Assembly (NCBI GenBank): GCA_019426215.1 | Contig: CM033392.1 | Span: 35,694,814 to 35,758,813, forward strand | DNA length: 64,000 bases | Direction of reading: 5' to 3' | Source of the DNA: Buddleja alternifolia | Taxonomy: Eukaryota > Streptophyta > Magnoliopsida > Lamiales > Scrophulariaceae | Shown here: positions 56,601-64,000 of the stretch, piece after piece | Layout: every line of letters begins with the position of its first letter | How positions within the stretch are numbered: the stretch's first letter is position 1 | Notes under the pieces: generated by a model | What the model saw: the letters and a program-made list of their open reading frames with translations, nothing else | Database searches by the model: none | Told to the model about the DNA's origin: nothing | Position numbers and translations under genes: made by a program

Positions 56601-58012
56601 TCCCTTTATATAAATTTTGAAGTTTTATATTTAACTTCAAATTTTGGCTTACCTTCAGTTTCAAATTATGTTAGGGCTATTCCAAGTCCCAAACATATTC
56701 ACTAGGTTGAACAGAAACGAGCTGGAGCAAGCTAACTTTGTTGAGCTTTGGCTATTGACTGCTCTGGTTTATACTTTAATATGAGGCCACAGACATTAAT
56801 TCCAAAAACAAGGGATACTTATCCCATGAATGAAATGGTCGTAAAACATGCAATGGGCAACAAATAAGCAATTTGAGGAACTATAGAGTGATTTTCTGAA
56901 CACCCCAACAATTAGCACCCCATAGTCCTAACATACAGAAAACATCAGCTTAGAATTTTTGACTGTATATTGATCAAAATTCTAAATGCTAAGATATGAA
57001 AGGTTATATGCTATTGCAAAAGAAAGTGTACTACGAATACCTAAGTTTCCAGGTCAAAAGAAATCCTTGTGATTTATGGAATATGCCGTATTCCTCATAG
57101 TAGAATGCCAGAAGCAACAATTTTTATGCTATCACACCAGTCTTAGGTTGTGTTCAACTTCTGCTTTAACTAGTTGGTCCACTACAGAAATGGAACTTGA
57201 CAAATTACGGGAGATGGGAATTGAACGAAAAACAGGATGACTGAACCAAGGGGCTTAGTTAAGTAACTTGCCAGACAACAATAAACTAATAAACATTCAT
57301 CAGATGAGATTGGTAACTGAGCTAAGCTCGGAATCATACTGTAGTTTGTACCATTGACACCAATAGATATAACACCAGATAAACATGGTGAGACAAAACT
57401 TGCCATCTTATATGTTCTTTTTCCGTTATACGTTTTTAGCAGACTCCAATGCTTTTCTCAAGAAATTAAAGTGTAGCAGAAGAAACAGATGACAAGAAAA
57501 TAAAACGCGGTAGGACAAGGAACAGAGAATTACAAAAGAATGCCAAAAAAATATAACGTCAAAGGTCAAGCATTTCATCTTGAGGCAGCCACTCATGAAT
57601 GCTATGCTCTCTGCTAAAAGAATGAGTTCCCTTCTTGTACATACATTTTATGAATTTCTATGTAAAAATTTACATACGCTGAATATTCTACGAGTTTACG
57701 TAAACATATACATAAGAAGAACTCAATTAAGAAATTCACAATCACAAGGAAAACAAGATGAATAGAATACGCGCCATGGAATGACCGAGGTGGATTTCTC
57801 TAAATGGTTTTTGCTTCGAATGGGTGTACTATACATACATAAATACATATATAGTACATAATAATAATAATAATAATAATAACCTGGGCAATGTTGATGA
57901 TGGATTGTCTGAACTTGGGATGCAATCCAGCCTGTTTCTTGATGCGATTACCAATGGGTTTGCAGAGTGTTTTCAGCGCAAGTGTTCCCAGCTTAAATAC
58001 TGGCAATATCAT
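53603..58012 (-). CDS. OPA3: OPA3-like mitochondrial protein, four exons
   Basis: Coding exons on the minus strand: 58012-57884, 56039-55905, 54779-54693 and 53770-53603 (129, 135, 87 and 168 nt), giving 172 residues. All introns are GT-AG and in phase 0. The protein starts MILPVFKLGTLALKTLCKP and has HPKFRQSIINIAQ, then QRRIYGHATDVVIRPLNEEK, AVQAAADLLGELFVF, VAGTAVIFEVQRSSRSEARK, and a C-terminal coiled coil (REVEQLKHRIAELEEQL) before FRFKESK. This is the OPA3 family layout and length. Family members sit at the mitochondrial membrane; the human protein is tied to mitochondrial shape and optic atrophy, while the plant role is little known. The hydrophobic/basic N-terminus fits organelle targeting. 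The start is the first ATG of the conserved MILP block; GTG two codons earlier is not needed. No damage is seen, so it is probably a functional host gene. Confidence 0.93.
54019..54611. repeat. Inverted-repeat insertion in an OPA3 intron, possible MITE
   Basis: The left side GGCTTTGTTTGGATGTGTTT and the reverse of the right side CCTTTGTTTGCTTGTGTTTT are similar over ~40 bp (also CATTTTCAATC / CATTTTCATTT). The segment lies in the intron between exons 3 and 4. Flanks TAA/TTA could be a degenerate PIF-type duplication. Ends are imperfect, so confidence is low. Confidence 0.35.
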
Positions 58013-60306
58013 TCCCACACCACACCACAGATGAAATGACGATTGCTTATGTGTCGTGATGCTTTTTGCTTACCAGGAGGGAGATATCACCACCCCGCTG
58101 CCGCTGGATGTTTGAGATGTTTCTCTCACAAAGTTTGGTAAAGTATGAACGAAATCCAAGCCCTTTGTTTGGTTTGCTTTTGCATTTTATAGTTTGGGAA
58201 AATTACACACACCCCCACTAATTACCGAAACTACCCTTATTTATTGTAAATTACCGCGAGACCTCTTGAATGGAAAGTTAAATTACACGGGCACTCCCTG
58301 TCAATTTTTGCCTGCAAAAATACGATGATGTCAGTCAAAGATTTTTCAAATAACCCAAATTTGCATCAATCGCCCCAATAACGTATTTGTAATACAATGA
58401 TAACCTTTTAGGGGGTGTTGATGTTAGGTTTTTGTTTACAATTTGATTTGAATTGTAGTTTATTTAAACTTTTTTCAAAATATTTATCTTATTTTGCTTA
58501 CTATTTTTCAAATAAAATGAAATTAATATTTACTAACAATTAATTCTTAAATTAAAGAACAAAAAATAATTAATGTAATAATATTTGATTATATGAGAGG
58601 GCATAAATCTAATGTAATTATATTTGAGTAATATATTTTAAAATCTATCTTATTTTGATTTTTACTTACTAAAAAACTAATATATACACCAATAATTAAC
58701 TCTTAAATAAAGAATATAAAATATTTCATTATATTTTAATCCTTAACTAAATTAATAATCACCTACGTATTTAATTTATTAATTTTAATAAATAAAAATA
58801 GTTATTAATGTGAAGTATTACATATTTTATGTATATATATATATATTCTATTTAACAGTTATTTAATTAATTAGTTTCATTTAATAATAAATAATTATAT
58901 TTACAAATTATCAAATAATTAACAATTAATTGTACTCAACAAAATTAAACTAATATTGCTAATAATTTTTCAAATTAGAACCAAATAACAATAATTAATG
59001 AATAAAAACAATTTTTTTATTTATAAATAAATATATAACTTTATTCCAAAATTTTATTATTATTGTTTTTCTATTTTTCTTTTCCTACTCCTCTTTCTTC
59101 ATTGCCTAAACCCTAACAACCACCACCGCCCCTTTCCACGATTAAACACTACCAAGCCACCACCAAACCCCTCCCACGTCCTGTCGCCACCGCTGCCATC
59201 AAAACCCAGATCCACGGTCCCCCGTCCTCACAGCTGGTAACCCAAATATGTTGCCCCACTACCACTAGAAAACCCAGATCCGCCAGTGCCTTCGTCCCGA
59301 CTCCCGCCAACACCCAACACGACCAGAACTCGCCGCCCCTCCCACTGGCGTGCCTGTGTGTGCTAGGTGTGAAAAAGACGTGCATTAGTCACTATTAGAT
59401 GTATTAGGTGATAGCACCTAAAATACTTAAATGAAAACTTAGCTCTGTAGAGGACGGATGATGAAGAGATCAACTTTGGAATCTTGCCAATTAAACTATA
59501 TTACCTATTCGCAATCAAAAAGATGAAGAAGACAACCAATTTGCTCAAACAATGAATGGTTCCATTAATTGAATTTCTGAATTTATACAAAGGTAAAATA
59601 CTGAATAAAATAAGTAAAAAAGAAATAAAAAATGCGTCTGAAAACCGAATTTGTCTTAATTGAGTTCTGAAATTAATTAATTTGCCTCAGTAATCATTTT
59701 AACGTGATTAGTCCATGATTTGATCCACGTGCGCTTCCACTTTAGCTGAAAAGTACCCGGTTGACAATTAACTTGAACAAGCGTGCTTTAAATTAAAATT
59801 GTGTTGCTTGCTTCTTTTTAGTTTTTTCTTCAATTGTTGCTTTTATATATTACGTTTTTTACTTTCCCTTTTTCGTCCTTTTATTTTTGGCTTGTAACAA
59901 TAGCCCCTAGCCCTCCCTCCCCAAAAACAGTCCTCGTCCTCAAGGACTGAAATGAGAAAATTTCTGCTTCAGTGCATATAAATCCTCCCGTGTGCTTTTT
60001 TCCTCCGGAGCATTGAACCACTTTACCAGTACTTATGTAGTAGGCCAGTTGTTCTTCTTAGCAATCCTCCTGTCCAAAACAAATTCAGGTTTAAGAATAA
60101 TGTGTCCGGGCAATTAAAGATATAGGTTAGTGAGGTGAGCAAATAGTTGTGCCAAACTTCTTCTTGAGCTAAGAAATGTGAAATGTAGGATGGGTTTGGC
60201 AATTTCTGTTGGGTTGGTTAATTCCTGGGGTGGCCTAGCACAAAAAAGTTAAGAAATTTAAAGACGACTCGGACACAGGATTATAGTCGGTTCAATCAAT
60301 AAAATA
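58013..60306. other. 5' region of the OPA3-like gene and AT-rich intergenic DNA
   Basis: 58013-58170 is the probable 5' UTR/promoter of the minus-strand gene. 58195-58460 has MITE-like text (GGGAAAATTACACACACCCC near 58196, AGGGGGTGTTGATGTTAG near 58409) without firm borders. 58460-59090 is extremely AT-rich. 59100-59370 is a C-rich stretch (ACCACCACCGCC, GTCGCCACCGCTGCC) of the kind seen inside plant transposons. 59400-60306 shows no gene. Confidence 0.45.
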
Positions 60307-61377
60307 TAAATAGATACGAAGAGGGTTTTAGCTATAAAAACTCCACTCTTGATGTCCAAGTTGTAGAAATTGATGATGCAACTAAGTCAATGGACAAAGC
60401 AATTGATGAGGTCGCTGAATCAGAAGAATCAAAGGAACCGCTTATCAGAGATCCTACTAAGGGAAAAGTTGTGGCATCCAAGTCTTATGGACATGAGTCA
60501 TCTTCTGAGCATTCCGAATCCTCAAGCGACTCAGATTCTGAGAGTGATCCAGAGGCAAAGGATTTTCAGCAAGCGATCAGGAACTCCCTTATAGAAATCA
60601 AAGGTTTCTACTCTCGCATTGAAACTCAAAATGCGGATCGCATTCAAGGAATGCGAGACACTCGGATAAAGGATGTCAGAAATGAAGCCCTTCAGTGTTC
60701 TACGACAATTCTCAATCAAGTTTGTTCGCTTCTCGACACCTTGACCTCGACAATGTAGCAATCGCTAGCTCAGAATGCATCTGTGGATACTGAGTGGCAC
60801 AATCAGTCAAATTCAATCACTCAAAGTATCGCTGAGCAAGTTGCTCTCTTAGTCATCGAAGTCAAACTTCTTTGGAAAGACATGGACAAAATCCATGCAT
60901 ATCTTGATAATGTCAAGAAGGGGGAAGATATGCAAAAAGCTAAAGCCACTGAGTCCAAAATAGATAACAAAAATTGGCGCGTGATGTTCGATGAAATCAA
61001 AAGCATCAAACAGAAGGTTACTAAAATACGTAAGCCAAGATACTTTAGGCAGAAGCATATGCTACCTGACTTGGAAGCCAATTTTCTCCAAGGCATGGGT
61101 TTTCACCCATATGTCGCACCTCTGAGAAGGCTGCTCAATTGGAAGCGTTCGAATGACAAAGTTCGAGATATTTATCATAATCTCATAAGGATGCTTGGTA
61201 TTCAACCAAGAGAATGGGTCCAGAGGTTACTTGAATTCCGAGAAAGCACCGCAAAGAACAGAGATGACTATAACAAAGAATACTATACAACAATGGTAGA
61301 CATCTCGAGCTCTTTTGGATCTCGCTAGAGGAATCATTAACGCTGAGCAAAGAGATGCAGCAGCTAAGCGACAGTAA
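60307..61377 (+). pseudogene. C-terminal part of a divergent third ORF (Sirevirus-like)
   Basis: The frame reads VVEIDDATKSMDKAIDEVAE, then a Ser/Asp/Glu-rich stretch (ESSSDSDSESDPEAKDFQQA), and breaks at TAG 60756-60758. It resumes in the same frame with a helical region (QSIAEQVALLVIEVKLLWKD) and ends with IRMLGIQPREWVQRLLEFRE. The last block matches the C-terminus of the 1302-residue ORF of copy A (LRYIGISPEEWDKHFIAFKA) in position and pattern. A frameshift near 61305 separates it from ARGIINAEQRDAAAKRQ and a TAA at 61375-61377. A polypurine tract and LTR follow as in copies A and B. The 5' part of this element is missing. Confidence 0.7.
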
Positions 61378-61612
61378 AGAAAATAGAACGCTTGAATGTT
61401 TCTATCTTTTCTTTGTATTTTCTTTTGCTTATTTTTCAGTGTAAACATGTATGCTTCAAATTTATATATATAAATGAATGTTTATTAGTGAAAAATCTTG
61501 TTGAAGCTAATATAACTTAGCTAATTCAACTAACTTTCTAACGCTAACATAACATCTTTTGGCTTTTATCTAAACTCTTAAATTATAAAAGAGTTAAAGT
61601 CTTGACATCTTC

Positions 61613-61626
61613 AAAAAGGGGAAGAT
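61613..61626 (+). promoter_or_regulatory. Polypurine tract of the truncated element
   Basis: AAAAAGGGGAAGAT directly precedes the LTR start TACTAGG, parallel to AAAAAGGGGGAAAT before TGTTAGG in copies A and B. Confidence 0.75.
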
Positions 61627-63108
61627 TACTAGGAAATTTCATGTTAGATGTTTTGATGATGACAAGATAGGATTTTATGTTAGACCGCAAAAGAATGTAA
61701 GTTATACTTTCATAGAAAATTTGTATAAGCGTTGAAAGATTATTATTTGTTAGACTTGAATTTTTATCCTTATAGATTTTAGACTAAATGTTGAAAACTC
61801 AATCGCTAATAGTATTCTAGGTGAGTCTATCAAAGAGAAAGTTGAAGATTAGTGTCTGAAGTCAAGTGAAGATGAAGATTGTCTTAAGCGTCTGTCAAAC
61901 ACTAAAGACAATTCAGGATTTCTGAATCAGCAACTAAGCGATCAAGCAATCAAGATATACCTGAAATAAATTCCAAGAAGAACTTAAATGCAATCATAAC
62001 GGGCATTTATTTCCAGCAGAAAATAAATTCAAATGCATTTAATGCCTGATAAGAGCATTAAATGTGATAAGGACTATTGACGTACGGACAAGCCACCAGT
62101 GACTAGACTGCCAGAGTTCAAGTCTGCCACAACCAATTAGTACAACAGAATTTCAGGGACTTCAGAATGGAAGTAGTTCCACTCGCTTGAGTGAAAGGCA
62201 CGCATCAGCACACTTGTCCAACAGACACTTTCCCCAAAAATTGTGTATAAATAGGACTATTCAGCAAACCCTAAACACAAGAATACATACACGCAAATAT
62301 CCATTTACGCTAAATTTGTTAACCCTTTGCTGAGTTTCAAGTCCATAATTCTTCTAAGAAAAGCTTCAAAATCTCCATATCCAAATCATTCAAGCTTTTC
62401 ATACATCCCAAAGACAGTCAATATCTCAAACATCTTCCTAGAAGAATCTTACACTATTAGTGAGATATTCCAAGTTGTTTGAACTTCCCAAAATAAACAA
62501 ACCCTAGTGACAAAAAATCTCCAACCTATATCCTCTGTGTGAAGAAGAAGTTGTGTTTCAAGCATTATTTCTAAGTGAAAGAAGCTTGTTGAAGAGATCT
62601 TAGTGAAGTTGAAGTCTGTGTGATCAAGGAGCTTAAGATCATCTTCATATTTATTCATCATTGTAGAAGTCCTCTGTGTGAAGGCTTTGAGAATCATTTA
62701 GTGAATTTCCTCCGTGTGCTAAGCAGAAGGAGGACGTAACTAGGATCACATCACCCAGTGAACCTTTCATATCTTGTGTCATTTACTTTACTGTTTTATT
62801 ACTTTCCTTTCTTTTACATATTATTCATTTAAAGCATTAAAATCAGTCAAGCAACTAATCGGCAAACCGAATGCTAAGTATCTAAAATGATTTTCGCTGT
62901 ACTAACCCTGATTAAGCGATCTAAGTTTTACCTTACTTTGATAATTGCTAAAATCACTAAGTCCAAGTTATCACCTTCCTAGGGCTTAACCAAGCGTTTT
63001 GCTTTCCAACAGTTCAAAACTTTTAAGAGGTAAGAAAATTTTGAAGTTAAAATATTCAACCCCTCTCCCCCCTTCTAGATCCTTTTCGTATGCCATTTGG
63101 GACTAACA
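61627..63108 (+). repeat. 3' LTR of the divergent Sirevirus-like relative
   Basis: About 1482 bp. The start TACTAGGAAATTTCATGTTA aligns with TGTTAGGAATTTCATATTA of copies A/B (the TG is mutated). The end ATGCCATTTGGGACTAACA aligns with ATACCACTTGGGACCAACA. Shared inner landmarks include GATGTTTTGATGATGACA, CACCCAGTGAACCTTTCATA and ATCTTGTGTCATTTAC. A TATA-like TGTATAAATAGGAC lies near 62244. The orientation is opposite to copies A and B. The sequence is clearly older and diverged. Confidence 0.85.
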
Positions 63109-64000
63109 AATCATTCAACTATTTGAAGTTCAATCATTTGGGACTAACAAAACACTTATAAATTCTAAAGACAATTAAAAATTTAAATCATTCAACTATT
63201 TGGAGTTCATCTACAACAAATCATGCATAAAATGATTATATTATTGTTAATAATTATTACTTTATATTCTTTTTAAATATTGTTATTATAACATAGTTGA
63301 AATTTTGATATTGATTCACCTTTGATTTTTGATGTAATGCTATTTTCTTAATTCCACTTCATTATACATTGATTTGTGATGAGGAAATTGCTAGCTTGAC
63401 AACGAGCTTGAGAGGTCGCACACATAACTTAGTGTAGTACCTATTGGCTATTTAATTTTTTGTGAATTATGATGGGATTAATTAATTGGATTTATTTAAT
63501 CAAAGGAAAAAGGAATTAACTTAACTAGTTGATTAATAGTCCCATAATTTAATATTAGGATATTAAATTGGGAAGGACTAATTAATTAATTAGGGGGAAG
63601 AAAATAAAATAATATATATATACACATAAGTGCACGTGTGGCGTGTGTAATGTGTATATGTGGATTTGGTGGAAAGATTTATCTTGCTCACCAAGTTTGT
63701 TAAATATATATATTAATTAATATTCTATAAATATATTTATTAGGATCTTTAATTGGTTAAGGTAACTAATTAATAAGGAAGGATCCTATTAGATATATGT
63801 TAGGATATTGTTAGATATGGTAATATCTAATTAGTTGGAAAGGAGTCCAACTAGTTTCGGAGAAAGAATAAAAGAAAAGAGATAATGCCATATATATATA
63901 TATATGTATGTATGTATTCACACTCCTCTCTCCTAATTTTTTGGAGAGGGAGGCGTGTGACACACCTAGGGTTTAACCCTAGGTGGACTCTATATATATG
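63109..64000. other. AT-rich DNA with hairpins at the window end, no gene seen
   Basis: 63133-63151 repeats the LTR tail (CATTTGGGACTAACAAA). Near the end, 63922-63955 holds CTCTCTCC ... GGAGAGGG arms, and 63963-63985 is an almost perfect palindrome, CACCTAGGGTT-T-AACCCTAGGTG. With (AT)n before them, these could belong to an LTR or transposon that continues past the window. Confidence 0.45.

Noticed and set aside
57800..58018. 72-codon frame that reads through the end of OPA3 exon 1
   Set aside because: The first 43 codons from ATG at 58012 are the real exon; the remainder is an isoleucine run translated from the (AAT)n repeat in intron 1 after the splice donor.
59149..59385. 78-codon minus-strand frame in a C-rich stretch
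   Set aside because: Glycine/tryptophan-rich reading of GC-rich DNA without start context or homology; more likely transposon debris.
62449..62697. 82-codon minus-strand frame
   Set aside because: It is antisense within the LTR of the divergent element; the corresponding region of the other LTRs is non-coding.

Overview
The window is nuclear DNA of a flowering plant. It is AT-rich and intron-bearing, with plant-type Ty1/copia LTR retrotransposons, CACTA, PIF/Harbinger, MULE-like and Helitron-like DNA elements. It looks like a eudicot, perhaps an asterid, but nothing here fixes the species. Only one host gene can be supported: a four-exon OPA3-like mitochondrial protein gene on the minus strand (coding exons between 53603 and 58012). 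I see no rRNA, tRNA or other RNA gene and no CRISPR array.

Layout. 1-2424 is the 3' part of a decayed copia element (integrase tail, RT, RNase H, 3' LTR). 2425-8934 is AT-rich DNA holding MITEs, a Helitron 3' terminus and three direct copies of a ~0.4-0.5 kb repeat. 8935-22566 and 23172-37477 are two nearly identical minus-strand copies (A and B) of a large Sirevirus-like copia element. Each has ~1.75 kb LTRs, gag, pol and, unusually, a third sense ORF of 1302 codons between pol and the 3' LTR. A 100-N gap (22567-22666) separates them. Copy B is preceded by a second, error-rich copy of the DNA that lies left of copy A, and the 5-bp target duplication ATACA is found only at the outer edges. 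The pair is therefore either one locus assembled twice or a real tandem array broken by the gap.

37478-46277 continues with the rest of the interrupted repeat, two copies of a second MITE family, a 2.56 kb solo LTR (itself carrying a MITE), a Helitron candidate, a ~134-bp tandem array and a CACTA element inserted into that array. 46278-51554 is a PIF/Harbinger-type element that has captured an intron-containing piece of a valyl-tRNA synthetase gene and was later hit by a 2.68 kb LTR element now reduced to a solo LTR. The OPA3-like gene follows. 60307-63108 is a 5'-truncated, plus-strand, divergent relative of the big element, with the end of its third ORF, a polypurine tract and the 3' LTR.

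How the parts relate. Most of the window is nested transposon insertions whose order can be read from target-site duplications. In the Sirevirus-like element the parts form a normal replication cassette: tRNA-Met primer site, gag with zinc knuckle, protease-integrase-RT-RNase H, polypurine tract. The large third ORF is of unknown function. Neither copy is fully intact. Both pol genes share two single-base losses, gag is open only in B, and ORF3 is open only in A.
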